Below, piece by piece: positions 8,905 to 17,511 of a stretch of DNA of 64,000 nt. The translations under genes and the position numbers were made by a program. This stretch comes from Metabacillus arenae (lineage in GTDB: Bacteria; Bacillota; Bacilli; Bacillales; Bacillaceae). The stretch spans positions 1 to 64,000 of the forward strand of contig NZ_JACXAI010000035.1 in the NCBI RefSeq assembly GCF_014773385.1, given 5' to 3'. The stretch's first letter is position 1; every line of letters starts with the position of its first letter. Under the pieces are notes generated by a model that searched no databases, was not told the origin of the DNA, and was given only the letters and a program-made list of their open reading frames with translations.

Positions 8905-10287
8905 ATGGGGGGAAACTTCTCTAAATCAATGTCTAAGATTGATGTCCTATTCCTGGCCATGGGCGCGATGCTCGGCTGGGGATGGGTTGTGCTTTCGGGT
9001 GAATGGATATCAAAAGCAGGATTTTTAGGAAGTGTGATTGCCTTCCTGATTGGCGGCTTGTTAGTTATTTTTATTGGCTTAACCTATGCTGAACTGGCAT
9101 CAGCCATACCTAAAGCGGGCGGTGGACTTGTCTTCGTCCTGAGGGCTTATGGGAAGAAAACTTCATTTATTGCTGCCTGGGCCGTTTTGTTTGGGTATGT
9201 TTCCGTTATTACGTTTGAAGCGGTCGCATTGCCTACGGTTGTCGATTATATATTCCCCGTGGAACACAAAGTATATCTCTGGACACTCGGCGGCTGGGAT
9301 GTATACTTAACCTGGGCTTTGATCGGATCTATTGGTGCTATTCTCTTAACTGCTTTAAATTACCTTGGAATTAAGCCTGCAGCTATTTTTCAATCTGTTT
9401 TTACAGTTGCCATTGTCGCAGTTGGCTTGCTATTAGTATTTGGTGCTTTTAATAATGGGAATACAGCAAATCTTCAGCCGTTATTTGTAGATGGAATTGT
9501 GGGTACCATCTCCGTATTAGTCATGATTCCATTCCTATTTGTAGGCTTTGATGTTATTCCGCAGGTCGCGTCGGAAATTAAAGCACCTCCAAAAATCATT
9601 GGCCGCATTTTAATTATCTCCATTATTACTTCGGTCATCTTTTATTTATTAGTTGTCTTTGGTGTTTCAACCGGGTTAACTAAAGAGCAGATGGCTGTTT
9701 CACAATTAGCTACAGCTGATGCCATGGTGAATTTATTTGGCAGTCAATGGTTTGGAACTCTTCTGGTCTTAGGGGGAGTAGCTGGTATCGTGACGAGCTG
9801 GAATGCATTTATCATTGGCGGAAGCCGCATTCTTTATGCGATGGCGATTCGAAATATGATTCCGCAATGGTTTGGATTTATTCATCCTAAACATAAAACA
9901 CCGACAAATGCCATCCTTTTCCTAGGTCTTCTGGCTTTTGTTGCGCCATTTTTAGGCAGGCCTGCTCTAGTATGGATTGTAGATGCAGGAGGGGTTGGAA
10001 TTGTCGTCGGTTATCTCATTGTTTCTCTTGCTTTTTTAAGGCTGAGAAAAACAGAGCCGAATTTGGAACGTCCTTATAAAGTTAAAAATTGGAAGACTGT
10101 TGGTACGCTGGCAGTAATTTTAAGCATCGTATTTGTAATCTTCTACTTGCCTGGCATGCCCTCAGCACTTGTCTGGCCGATGGAATGGATTATTTTAGGA
10201 AGCTGGTGCTTAATCGGATTCTTCTTATATATCACGCGTACCAGAGAAAGCAGGAATGAGGTGCAAAAGAATGCCGAAAACTTTTAA
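8905..10287 (+). CDS. APC family amino acid permease (probable GABA importer)
   Basis: Amino acid-polyamine-organocation transporter of 460 residues with about twelve hydrophobic segments. The first helix carries the glycine-rich [15 protein letters not shown] variant of the substrate loop, and [21 protein letters not shown] matches the conserved helix 2-3 region. ATG 8905 has AAAGGGGGTG immediately upstream and is preferred over the in-frame TTG at 8872 that overlaps gabT. Its position between gabT and the semialdehyde dehydrogenase implies uptake of GABA or a close analogue. It is not a close match to the GabP subfamily that I can recognise, so specificity is inferred only from context. Confidence 0.85.
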   Translation: MGGNFSKSMSKIDVLFLAMGAMLGWGWVVLSGEWISKAGFLGSVIAFLIGGLLVIFIGLTYAELASAIPKAGGGLVFVLRAYGKKTSFIAAWAVLFGYVSVITFEAVALPTVVDYIFPVEHKVYLWTLGGWDVYLTWALIGSIGAILLTALNYLGIKPAAIFQSVFTVAIVAVGLLLVFGAFNNGNTANLQPLFVDGIVGTISVLVMIPFLFVGFDVIPQVASEIKAPPKIIGRILIISIITSVIFYLLVVFGVSTGLTKEQMAVSQLATADAMVNLFGSQWFGTLLVLGGVAGIVTSWNAFIIGGSRILYAMAIRNMIPQWFGFIHPKHKTPTNAILFLGLLAFVAPFLGRPALVWIVDAGGVGIVVGYLIVSLAFLRLRKTEPNLERPYKVKNWKTVGTLAVILSIVFVIFYLPGMPSALVWPMEWIILGSWCLIGFFLYITRTRESRNEVQKNAENF

Positions 10288-11662
10288 AATAAATAACCCT
10301 TCGACTGGTGAATTAATTTCAGAAGTAAGGATTAACTCTAACGATGAGATACAACAAGCACTGAAAAATGGGCATGAAAGCTTTAAGAAATGGTCCAAAG
10401 TGAACGCGCATGAACGCTCAAGATTATTAAAAAAATGGTCAGATAAAATCCAGGAGCATAAAACAGAGATTGCAGAAATAATGACACTGGAAAACGGAAA
10501 GCCCCTTAAAGAATCATTGGGTGAAGTTGATTATGCGACAAGCTATATTGATTGGTATGCAGAGGAAGCTAAACGTATCTATGGACGCACAATCCCTGCT
10601 GCTACTGAAACAAAACGAATTATTGTCAGCAAGCAGCCGATTGGGTTAGTTGCTGCAATTACTCCATGGAATTTCCCTGCAGCGATGATGACGAGAAAGG
10701 CTGCGCCTGCTTTAGCAGCTGGATGTACATTCATTGTAAAGCCTGCAGAGGACACTCCATTAACGACAATCAAATTAATAGAACTCGCATACGAAATTGG
10801 AATTCCAGCTGATGCGATTCAATATGTCATTGGCGATGGAAAAGAAGTAGGTGAGCTGTTCACAAGCAGTGAATATGTTCGTAAAATTACATTTACTGGT
10901 TCTACTCCTGTAGGAAAATCCTTAATCAAAAATAGTGCCCATACTGTAAAGCATGTCACAATGGAATTAGGCGGTCATGCACCTCTTATTATTGCTGAAG
11001 ACGCTGATTTGGATATTGCTGTCAGTCAGACGATTGCATCAAAGTTCCGAAATGCTGGACAAACTTGTGTGTGTGCAAACCGTATCATTGTACATGAAAA
11101 TGTGATCGAAGAGTTCTCTGCCAAATTGACTAAGGAAGTAAGAAAATTAAAAGTGGGCAATGGACTAGAAGAGGACACTCATATTGGACCTATTATTAAT
11201 GAAAAAGGCTATGAGAAAATTGTTGTGCAAATTAACGATGCCCTTGAAAAAGGTGCCGAAGCTCTAGTAGGGAATGAATATAATACAAATAAAGAAAAAG
11301 GGTATTTCTTTGTATATCCAACCGTTTTAAAAAATGTCAATTTAAATATGAAGATCATGCACGAAGAAACGTTTGGGCCGGTCGCACCGCTTATCAGTTT
11401 TAAAGAGCTTGAAGAAGCTGTGGAAATTGCGAACAGCACTCCATACGGTCTTGCAGCTTATTTCTTCACAAATAATTATAAAACGGGAACTTACCTGCAT
11501 GATCATCTGGACTTTGGTATCGTCGGTTGGAATGACGGCGCTCCATCTGCTGCTCATGTACCATTTGGCGGTATGAAAGAAAGCGGTCTTGGGCGTGAAG
11601 GCGGCATTGAAGGCATTGAGCCATACCTAGAAACAAAATTTCTATCTATCGGAAACTTATAG
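10271..11662 (+). CDS. gabD: NAD(P)-dependent succinate-semialdehyde dehydrogenase
   Basis: Aldehyde dehydrogenase of 463 residues that would oxidise succinate semialdehyde to succinate for the TCA cycle. [21 protein letters not shown] is the cofactor-binding region, the catalytic glutamate is in ELGGHAPLI and the catalytic cysteine in [14 protein letters not shown] chose ATG 10271, preceded by GAGGTG at 10258-10263, over ATG 10256, so the start lies inside the last codons of the permease gene (17-bp overlap) and implies translational coupling. The length is a little shorter than E. coli GabD. It is the last gene of the module, and copy B of the flanking repeat starts 140 bp after it. Confidence 0.9.
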   Translation: MPKTFKINNPSTGELISEVRINSNDEIQQALKNGHESFKKWSKVNAHERSRLLKKWSDKIQEHKTEIAEIMTLENGKPLKESLGEVDYATSYIDWYAEEAKRIYGRTIPAATETKRIIVSKQPIGLVAAITPWNFPAAMMTRKAAPALAAGCTFIVKPAEDTPLTTIKLIELAYEIGIPADAIQYVIGDGKEVGELFTSSEYVRKITFTGSTPVGKSLIKNSAHTVKHVTMELGGHAPLIIAEDADLDIAVSQTIASKFRNAGQTCVCANRIIVHENVIEEFSAKLTKEVRKLKVGNGLEEDTHIGPIINEKGYEKIVVQINDALEKGAEALVGNEYNTNKEKGYFFVYPTVLKNVNLNMKIMHEETFGPVAPLISFKELEEAVEIANSTPYGLAAYFFTNNYKTGTYLHDHLDFGIVGWNDGAPSAAHVPFGGMKESGLGREGGIEGIEPYLETKFLSIGNL

Positions 11663-11802
11663 TTTCTAATGGGAATTTGAAATAAAGTCACGATGTTTAG
11701 TTGCGATGTTTTGAATAAAGTCGCACCCGCTTATAAAAAAGTTTAACCGTTTTAGAAGGATAAATATTAAGGAAACATTGTTATATCATGGTTATAAAAT
11801 AG

Positions 11803-11949
11803 TTTGATCGAACTTTTTTAAAAAAATTACACATACCATTCACAAAAAAGAATCCATTTTGATTAATCTTATTTCCAAATGGATTCTTTTTTGTTTTCTA
11901 CTATATAAGGTTTAGTAGTATCCTTTTGACCAAACTTTTGAAAGCTACA
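11803..11949. repeat. Direct repeat copy B flanking the GABA module
   Basis: Same orientation as 5762-5910 and close to identical, including the last GNAT codons, the terminator and the flank. Here no GNAT reading frame precedes it, so it is a duplicated tail rather than a real gene end. Confidence 0.75.
11844..11892. terminator. Terminator within repeat copy B (ends the gab genes)
   Basis: AAAAAAGAATCCATTTTGA (11844-11862) pairs with the arm at 11874-11892 with one mismatch and ends in six T residues. It is the counterpart of 5805-5849 and now serves as the first strong terminator after gabD. Confidence 0.75.
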
Positions 11950-12317
11950 AATAAGAAAAAAATTCGAATAAAGTCACAAGAGCTTTATGATTGGATTCTT
12001 GTAGGCTGGAAACATGAAGTTGATGGACCAACCATAGAAGAGTTACTTGGAGAAACTTTACTCGGTACTATTCCTACCTTGACAAACCTTACTCAGATTT
12101 TTTCTTGTGTCCAAAAATAGATAAAATCGAAAGAATAGAAGGTGACCTATATAGACAAAAGTTTATGCAAGTACTTAAAACTACGACGGGCATCATTATA
12201 GTGATTATGATAAAATCAATACTTTTTGACGGATACTCCCGAATACGGTGTTAAAATCGAAAGGTTAAAATACAAAGAAATTTCTGAAAAAGATAGTATT
12301 AAGCAATGTAAATAGTA
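11950..12317 (+). pseudogene. Unrecognised decayed coding sequence
   Basis: Three reading frames give protein-like sequence in order: QELYDWILVGWKHEVDG, PTIEELLGETLLGTIP, then after a shift ERIEGDLYRQKFMQVLKT, then YDGHHYSDYDKINT, then after another shift TDTPEYGVKIERLKYKEI with a stop at 12315-12317. This pattern suggests a former gene broken by at least two frameshifts. I do not recognise the family and give no function. Confidence 0.35.
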
Positions 12318-12350
12318 AGAATTAAGTCTTATTACGATCTTCCGCAATCA

Positions 12351-12378
12351 GACGCTTTTCTGAAATAAGGAAAGTGTC
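12351..12378 (+). terminator. Terminator-like hairpin
   Basis: GACGCTTTTCT (12351-12361) pairs with AGGAAAGTGTC (12368-12378), followed by TTTCTT. It follows the decayed frame that ends at 12317. Confidence 0.5.
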
Positions 12379-12551
12379 TTTCTTCATGAAAAGGGCTATT
12401 TAATGGAGCAAAGCATATTGAGCTAATGACCCTTTAATTAAAGAAGAAATACCTATACAGAAATATAAAAAACTTTAGCATATCTACTTTATGAAACTTT
12501 TCATATTTTTACTCGTGTAGGAATAAAAGATGTAACGGAAGGAGTGTTTGC

Positions 12552-12839
12552 ATGTCAGACCCATTTTTTATGGAAGATCCTATGTTTCAAATCGTCCCTA
12601 TTTTTATTGGGATTATTTTTGTGATAGTGATCGGCAGTATTTTATTTTCAGTTTTCAAAGGGATTGGTCAGTGGCACAAAAATGAGAAGTCTCCGAAACT
12701 AAGAGTGCCAGCTAAAGTTAAATCAAAACGAGCAGATGTCTCCAGAAGGGCAAATGTGCATCATCAACAAGACAACCATCACCATCATTCTTCAAGCACT
12801 CATACAAGATATTTTGTTACTTTCGAGACTTTTCTTTAA
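12552..12839 (+). CDS. DUF2500 family protein, C-terminally truncated
   Basis: Small membrane-anchored protein of unknown function, 95 residues. The hydrophobic helix FQIVPIFIGIIFVIVIGSIL (about residues 12-31) is followed by the family segment VFKGIGQW and by a histidine-rich stretch (HHQQDNHHHH), then RYFVTFET. Intact DUF2500 proteins continue for about another 30 residues after the YFVTFE motif. Here the frame stops five residues later, so the end was lost by a deletion or frameshift. ATG 12552 has a GGAAGGAG ribosome binding site. It may still be expressed as a short protein, but I expect loss of function. Confidence 0.6.
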   Translation: MSDPFFMEDPMFQIVPIFIGIIFVIVIGSILFSVFKGIGQWHKNEKSPKLRVPAKVKSKRADVSRRANVHHQQDNHHHHSSSTHTRYFVTFETFL

Positions 12840-12873
12840 CAGCTGTGTATCCTATTTCTTACAAAACGATCGG

Positions 12874-12898
12874 CGCATTAATCGAGTAATGTGTCTTT
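12874..12898 (+). terminator. Terminator after the DUF2500 gene
   Basis: CGCATTA (12874-12880) pairs with TAATGTG (12887-12893) through one GU pair, and TCTTTTTG follows. Confidence 0.5.
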
Positions 12899-12899
12899 T

Positions 12900-13160
12900 T
12901 GTATAGGGCCATTTTGTTGCACGAAACGTTTCTAACCTAACTTGGGAATGGCTACATCATTACCCATAAAAAAGTTAGACAATTCCTTCTGGATTTAAAG
13001 GATTATATCAAAGAGTCAAATGATAGAGTAACGTCTCGAAGGGCTCTCTTAGTCAAATAGCACTTGAATTAGTATGGATGATGGTTGTTATAAGCTTGGC
13101 AAAAAGGCGTAAGAATTTCCCGTATTAGTTCGGCTGACGAAAGTCGACAGCGTCTGTTTG
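12900..13160. other. Intergenic DNA without a recognisable gene
   Basis: Short protein-like runs occur, for example SLSQIALELVWMMVVISLAKRR around 13037-13105, but without a start, ribosome binding site or family I can name. It may be debris of a membrane protein gene. Confidence 0.25.
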
Positions 13161-13183
13161 GAGCAAGGATTGCTCTCTTTTTT
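13161..13183 (+). terminator. Rho-independent terminator
   Basis: GAGCAA (13161-13166) and TTGCTC (13170-13175) form a six-pair stem with a three-base loop, followed by a T-run at 13177-13183. Confidence 0.6.
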
Positions 13184-13219
13184 ATGTATCGGCCATATTG
13201 TGAAGGATCGTTTTTTTTA

Positions 13220-13248
13220 TTGACTAAACGTTCATTCAACAATAAAAT
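13220..13248 (+). promoter_or_regulatory. SigmaA-type promoter with overlapping TetR-type operator
   Basis: TTGACT (13220-13225) and TAAAAT (13243-13248) are separated by exactly 17 bp. An imperfect palindrome, TGACTAAAC / GTTCATTCA (13221-13238), 7 of 9 positions matched, covers the -35 box and spacer. It drives the hydrolase-TetR pair, so autorepression by the downstream TetR protein is likely. Confidence 0.6.
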
Positions 13249-13285
13249 AAAGTTAAATACTCAAAAAATGCATGGAGGGATTTCA

Positions 13286-14035
13286 ATGGATTTGTATTAC
13301 GAGGTTAATGGTAACGGGCACCCTGTCGTTCTTCTTCACAGTGGTGGCGCTGATTCACGAGACTGGACATTTGTTGCGCCACTTTTAGCAAAACATCACA
13401 TGGTTGTTAGTTTTGACGGACATGGAGCCGGGAAATCACCGGATCCAGTAGGAGATGTTAATTGTGTGGAAGATTTGAAGGGGCTCCTTGACCATCTGAA
13501 CATTCATAAGGCCACATTGATCGGACATTCTATGGGGGGACAGATTGCAACAGACTTTTCATTAGAGTATCCTGAATACGTATCGGAATTGGTTTTAATC
13601 GCACCGGCATTGACAGGGTTTAACTATTCATCGGAGTTTGTAGAATACATGAATAAAGTAAGTGCGGCCACACCAGACATAGACAAAATGATTGAGGTTT
13701 CACAAAGTGCACCGTCGTATCGTGTTGTCCAGGCTAGTCCCCACAAGGAGCTGACTGAACAAATGCTTCGACACCATATCAAACGGACATTTAATTGGCC
13801 AGCTTTTGAAATGATTTGGCCGAATCCTCCTGCAGCCGAAAGACTGGGTGAGTTGACTGTTAAAACTTTATTTATGATTGGTACGGAGGAATTACCCGAT
13901 AACCTTCGTGTCGCTGACTACTTTCGAAAGCAATCAGACGCTGGAATAGTTGAAATTTCTGGTGCAGATCATATGGTTACGTTAACTCACCCCGAGGAAT
14001 TGTATCGTCATATTATGGAATTTTTGGAGGAATGA
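13286..14035 (+). CDS. Alpha/beta hydrolase
   Basis: Cytosolic serine hydrolase of 249 residues. VVLLHSGGADSRDW carries the oxyanion region, the nucleophile is in the elbow GHSMGG, and the late DHMV supplies the histidine. The frame is open from ATG 13184, but ATG 13286 has GGAGG at 13274-13278, lies downstream of the promoter at 13220-13248 and starts at the normal family N-terminus (MDLYYEVNGNG). Its stop overlaps the start of the TetR gene (ATGA), so the two are an operon. The substrate is unknown. Pairing with a TetR regulator suggests detoxification or small-ester turnover. Confidence 0.85.
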   Translation: MDLYYEVNGNGHPVVLLHSGGADSRDWTFVAPLLAKHHMVVSFDGHGAGKSPDPVGDVNCVEDLKGLLDHLNIHKATLIGHSMGGQIATDFSLEYPEYVSELVLIAPALTGFNYSSEFVEYMNKVSAATPDIDKMIEVSQSAPSYRVVQASPHKELTEQMLRHHIKRTFNWPAFEMIWPNPPAAERLGELTVKTLFMIGTEELPDNLRVADYFRKQSDAGIVEISGADHMVTLTHPEELYRHIMEFLEE

Positions 14036-14640
14036 TGATTGCCATGCCAAGAACACCACAAGAGAATGAGCGTATTCGGCAGTTAGCCAAAGAGAGTATT
14101 CATAAAGCTGCAATGGAATTGTTCATCAAGCAGGGATATCATGCGACTTCCATTAGCGACATTGCCGAACAGGCTGGCATATCTAAAGGCCTGCTTTACA
14201 ATTATTTTAAAGGGAAAGAAGAACTCCTGGCGACAATGGTTGACGCGAGGGTGGGGGAAATGGTTGAAGTCATGGATCAAGCAAAGGCGATTGAGACCCC
14301 AGCGGAACAGCTCAAGCATATTATAGAGGGCGCTATCGATAATGTCTACAAGAAGCCGGAAGTATTCCGTTTCTATCTCCACCTGCAAACGCAACCTGAA
14401 GCAGATCATGAGCTGATCAAATACAGTCGTTTTCTTATTGAAGAGAACGCCAGACAGTTTGAGTTTCAATGTGAGATATTTGAAAAGCTAGGAGCAAGGG
14501 AAGCGCGGAAACGGTCGTTATACTTTTCATCCACGCTTCAAGGGATCATGTTGATGATATCTACTTATCCACAGCAGTTTCCCATAGAAGAAATAAAAAA
14601 GCAGATCGTTGAAGAGTTTTGTAACTCACTTTCCATTTAA
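14032..14640 (+). CDS. TetR/AcrR family transcriptional regulator
   Basis: Repressor of about 200 residues. The helix-turn-helix TSISDIAEQAGISKGLLYNYF lies near residues 40-60, followed by a helical ligand domain with no recognisable specificity. Starts at 14032, 14035 and 14044 are all possible. GGAGG (14026-14030) is too close to 14032 and best fits 14035 or 14044. It overlaps the hydrolase stop and is probably co-translated. The palindrome over the promoter at 13220 is its likely target. The protein resembles the YfiR-like regulators of Bacillus. Confidence 0.9.
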   Translation: MMIAMPRTPQENERIRQLAKESIHKAAMELFIKQGYHATSISDIAEQAGISKGLLYNYFKGKEELLATMVDARVGEMVEVMDQAKAIETPAEQLKHIIEGAIDNVYKKPEVFRFYLHLQTQPEADHELIKYSRFLIEENARQFEFQCEIFEKLGAREARKRSLYFSSTLQGIMLMISTYPQQFPIEEIKKQIVEEFCNSLSI

Positions 14641-14819
14641 AAAAGCTTTATAAATGATAGGGCGCGCGCGACAAGTTCTGTTATAAACGCTTTGCAGCGT
14701 GAAAGACATGAAGTTTTACTTGATTTATAACTTTAACTTTACAACGGAGGATGGGAATGACGGAACCACGTTTCCTAAAACCATCCTGTCAATACTCTTG
14801 CATGCGTTATGAATGACAG

Positions 14820-14960
14820 TTCATGGGGTGTGAAGCACAGGCCGATTCGGCAGAACGAAAGCGGGGCCCATTCTTCTTGGAAAAGGCATGCCAATGGATA
14901 TGCCGCACGGCTGAAAAACTAGATATGGTGAGAATCCCACTGCTTCAGCTGTGGGAGGAG
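14820..14960 (-). mobile_element. Possible end fragment of an IS200/IS605-type element
   Basis: The segment contains the hairpin TCCCACTGC / GCTGTGGGA (14937-14945, 14950-14958 approximately). Read on the minus strand, TTGAC is followed directly by TCCTCCCACAGC and a long GC-richer structured stretch unlike its neighbours. Subterminal hairpins next to a TTGAC-like target are features of IS200/IS605 elements. No tnpA or tnpB frame remains. The call is based on pattern memory and is weak. Confidence 0.3.
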
Positions 14961-15109
14961 TCAAGGATGACGATATTGTAGAAAATAACGTTGGTATAAA
15001 AACTGTAGAAGATTTATTGAAATTTATGGAACAAGAATTAACTTATGTTAATGCTCATACTGAGCAAAATCCAGCAGGTGAAATTAGAGGTCAAATTGTA
15101 CCAATTTAA
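14960..15109 (+). pseudogene. C-terminal fragment of a CHRD-domain protein
   Basis: The frame encodes TVEDLLKFMEQELTYVNAHT followed by EQNPAGEIRGQIVPI and a TAA at 15107-15109. YVNxHT...NPxGEIRGQI is the hallmark of the CHRD domain, found in secreted or cell-surface bacterial proteins. The N-terminal part, signal peptide and start are missing, and the frame begins where the IS200/IS605-like segment ends, so insertion probably caused the loss. Confidence 0.6.
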
Positions 15110-15465
15110 ATTTCTACACTATTAGTTTATTAAGAGGATGGCTCAAGAAGAAGTAAGACGATCCTCCAAAAAAGACAGTAAATCAGCTGAGACAGGGGAA
15201 AAATAGTATTTATGCATGATTAAAATACCAAGAATAGTATTAAACAACCTGGTACTAGTCCTTTTTATATCTACGCACATATGGCGGAATCAAAAAATAA
15301 GAAATAGTAAGATATTCTTATAACCTTTGATCTAACCTCTGCATAAACCGCATGTTTTAGCATTTCGGCTTTTTGTGGGGGTAGATATTGTTAAACTATT
15401 GTAAAGAGTTTCCGATAATACAGGTGTGATGTTAAATGTCGAACATCAATGACATTAGAACTATA
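15110..15465. other. Leader and intergenic DNA before the exopolysaccharide region
   Basis: No coding sequence is supported here. The short frames on either strand lack ribosome binding sites. The segment probably holds the promoter of the candidate riboswitch transcript, but I could not fix -35/-10 boxes. Confidence 0.3.
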
Positions 15466-15564
15466 CATTCGACAAACGCAAAGGTGCCTAAAAAACACTG
15501 GCGCAAAGCTAAAGGGGCTAAAGTGATTGGTTGATCCTTCATAATGCCAAACAGCTATCGAGTG
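15466..15564 (+). promoter_or_regulatory. Candidate c-di-GMP-I (GEMM-like) riboswitch aptamer
   Basis: Two GEMM-type conserved strings occur in the right order: ACGCAAAGG (15476-15484), then GCGCAAAGCTAAAGGGGCTA (15501-15520), close to the family GACGCAAAGCTAnAGGGnCTA. A closing P1 helix can form between CATTCGA (15466-15472) and TCGAGTG (15558-15564), seven pairs with one GU. The last segment, ATGCCAAACAGCTATCG, is a poorer match to the receptor strand. A ribosome binding site and a small gene follow at once. AGTGA (15561-15565) can instead pair with TCACT (15576-15580) around that site, which gives a plausible translational switch. No covariance search was possible. Confidence 0.5.
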
Positions 15565-15584
15565 AAGAGAGGGGCTCACTGAAA

Positions 15585-15719
15585 TTGAAGAGAGAATTTT
15601 TAACACCTGAGGAAATTGAAGACCGCAGGGAGAGAAATAAAAAAGCGATGATGATTTTATTTCCTGTACTAGCCGTGTTGTTTGGCGGCGGGATTACCTA
15701 TTTGATCAATTTAATGTAA
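15585..15719 (+). CDS. Small single-pass membrane protein, 44 residues
   Basis: I do not recognise the family. From TTG 15585 the protein begins with a charged stretch (FLTPEEIEDRRERNKKA) and ends in a hydrophobic helix (MMILFPVLAVLFGGGITYLI), giving a short cytosolic head and one transmembrane segment. AGAGAGGGG (15566-15574) lies ten bases before TTG 15585. A longer frame from TTG 15531 would run through the candidate riboswitch and is less likely. It stands alone between the riboswitch and the exopolysaccharide operon in the same direction, so a c-di-GMP-responsive role in envelope or matrix biology is an inference only. Confidence 0.5.
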   Translation: MKREFLTPEEIEDRRERNKKAMMILFPVLAVLFGGGITYLINLM

Positions 15720-15773
15720 ACAATTACAAAAGACCTATCAATTTTGTAATTTAAATGAAATACATATGGACAC

Positions 15774-15795
15774 GAGTACCGGTTCTTTGGTACTC
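15774..15795 (+). terminator. Terminator between the small membrane protein and the EPS operon
   Basis: GAGTACC (15774-15780) pairs perfectly with GGTACTC (15789-15795), followed by TATTTGT. An AT-rich hairpin (ATTACAAAA 15723-15731 / TTTTGTAAT 15742-15750) precedes it. A TATAAT box at 15855-15860, with no good -35 box, may start the EPS transcript. Confidence 0.5.
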
Positions 15796-15969
15796 TATTT
15801 GTCGTAGTCTTGTAAAGAATTTGTAAAATAACTAGAAATCTTTATCAAAAGATGTATAATAATAGATATTCAAAGGAAAAAGGTTCGGTTTTTTGTTGAG
15901 CAAAGCAGAAATTTACCGAAATATTATAAGTTACATATTATAGTAGAAAATATACACATGGAGGTCAAA

Positions 15970-16716
15970 ATGGAAGAAACTATTAGCCTAAAGGAACTAT
16001 TCCAAACGTTGCGCAAACGGTTAGCTCTGATTGTGATGATCACAGCGATCGCCACGATGGCGAGTGGTATCGTCAGTTATTTCCTAATCACACCAATCTA
16101 TCAATCTTCTACGCAAATCCTTGTCAATCAATCAAACAGTGAACAGCTTCTCAATAATCCTGGCCAAATTCAATCCAATCTGCAATTAATTAATACTTAT
16201 AATGTTATTATAAAAAGCCCGGCCATTTTGGAGCTAGTCATAGAAGAATTGAAATTAGAAGAGTCAGTTGGCGCATTAAATGAAAAGATTACCGTATCAA
16301 GTGAAAATGAATCCCAAGTAGTGAATATCCGTGTAGAGGATGAAGATCCGCAAAAAGCAGCAAACATAGCGAACACAACGGCAACGGTTTTCGAAGCGCA
16401 GGTTAAGGAAATTATGAACATTGATAACGTAAAAGTGTTATCCGAGGCACAGCTGGGAGAAAACCCATCACCTATTGAGCCAAAACCAGTTCTAAACATG
16501 GCAATTGCCTTTGTGGTTGGGTTAATGGCAGGTGTTGGACTTGCTTTCTTATTAGAATACTTGGATACAACGATAAAGGATGAGCAAGAAATCGAGAATC
16601 TGCTTGAATTACCAGTTTTAGGGACGATCACCGAATTTAATCAAGAGAATAATCAAGGCAAACAAGCACAATCAGCAAAGAAAGGCACAGTGAGAGGAGA
16701 ATCGTTTGGTGCGTAA
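15970..16716 (+). CDS. Wzz/CapA-type polysaccharide co-polymerase, kinase activator
   Basis: Membrane protein of 248 residues that sets polymer length and activates the partner BY-kinase. A transmembrane helix at about residues 19-39 and a second near 175-195 flank an extracellular coiled region, the classical Wzz layout. PxxP-like [16 protein letters not shown] precedes the second helix. I chose ATG 15970, with GGAGG at 15960-15964, over ATG 15958. The C-terminal cytosolic tail is the usual CapB-activating segment. It overlaps the start of the kinase gene, as in the capAB and epsAB operons of Firmicutes. Confidence 0.9.
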   Translation: MEETISLKELFQTLRKRLALIVMITAIATMASGIVSYFLITPIYQSSTQILVNQSNSEQLLNNPGQIQSNLQLINTYNVIIKSPAILELVIEELKLEESVGALNEKITVSSENESQVVNIRVEDEDPQKAANIANTTATVFEAQVKEIMNIDNVKVLSEAQLGENPSPIEPKPVLNMAIAFVVGLMAGVGLAFLLEYLDTTIKDEQEIENLLELPVLGTITEFNQENNQGKQAQSAKKGTVRGESFGA

Positions 16717-17410
16717 ACAATATGGCAAAAAACAATTTAAAGCAAATAATCGTAACCTAATTACGATTAATCAGCCGAAGTCCCCGATCTCAGAGCAATT
16801 CCGAACGGTTAGGACAAATATTCAATTCTCTTCAGTGGATTCCTATATACGCTCCATCCTTGTCACATCTGCAGGACCTGGAGAAGGGAAATCAACGACT
16901 GCTGCAAACCTGGCTGTTGTATTTGCCCAGCAGGGAAAAAAAGTATTACTTGTGGATGCGGATTTAAGAAAACCAACGGTTCAATACACGTTTAGACTCG
17001 AAAACTATCAAGGCTTAACATCCGTATTAATGAAGCAGGTTAGCCTGGATGAGGCAGCTCAAGTCAGTGAAGTAGAAAACTTACACGTGCTGACAAGCGG
17101 TCCAATCCCGCCAAATCCAGCAGAGCTGCTGTCTTCAAAAGCGATGGAGGAGTTTATTTTAGAAGCCTATGAGCATTATGATCTCGTTCTCTTTGATTCA
17201 CCACCTTTATTGGCTCTAGCAGATGCGCAAATATTAGGGAATCACACAAATGGTTCGATCCTTGTTGTGGCAAGCGGAAAGACCGATCGAGAAGGGGCAA
17301 TAAAGGCAAAAGAAGCGTTGAACTCCTCTAAAAGCAAGCTATTAGGTGTCATACTAAATGGTAAGAAAGTAAAAGATCACTCATACTATTACTACTATGG
17401 TGGGAAATAA
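16709..17410 (+). CDS. CpsD/CapB family tyrosine-protein kinase (BY-kinase)
   Basis: Bacterial tyrosine kinase of about 233 residues that autophosphorylates and controls polysaccharide polymerisation with its membrane partner. Walker A is [10 protein letters not shown], Walker A' is [10 protein letters not shown] and Walker B is LVLFDSPP. The C-terminus carries the tyrosine cluster SYYYYYGGK that is the autophosphorylation site. GTG 16709 is nine bases after AGGAG, and TTG 16706 is also possible. The gene overlaps the 3' end of the co-polymerase gene, so coupling is likely. The cognate phosphatase follows 101 bp later. Confidence 0.9.
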   Translation: MRKQYGKKQFKANNRNLITINQPKSPISEQFRTVRTNIQFSSVDSYIRSILVTSAGPGEGKSTTAANLAVVFAQQGKKVLLVDADLRKPTVQYTFRLENYQGLTSVLMKQVSLDEAAQVSEVENLHVLTSGPIPPNPAELLSSKAMEEFILEAYEHYDLVLFDSPPLLALADAQILGNHTNGSILVVASGKTDREGAIKAKEALNSSKSKLLGVILNGKKVKDHSYYYYYGGK

Positions 17411-17511
17411 GTCGGATCCCGGCTGCTCCCTCCTTTCTTTGATCTTTTTTTGCCTTATACATCCAAAAAAATGGATTTTTGTAAGATTTTCTACCTAAAA
17501 GGGGATTCCAA

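Noticed and set aside
14880-14990. Cobalamin riboswitch-like string (GGTGAGAATCCCACTGC)
   Set aside because: The GCCACTG box and the rest of the aptamer are missing, and a decayed CHRD frame, not a B12 gene, follows. A transposon-end hairpin explains the pairing better.
15531-15719. 62-codon frame starting at TTG 15531
   Set aside because: It begins inside the candidate riboswitch and lacks a ribosome binding site; TTG 15585 is ten bases after AGAGAGGGG.
16197-16631. 144-codon minus-strand open frame
   Set aside because: Antisense to the well-supported Wzz-type gene, with low-complexity serine-rich translation.
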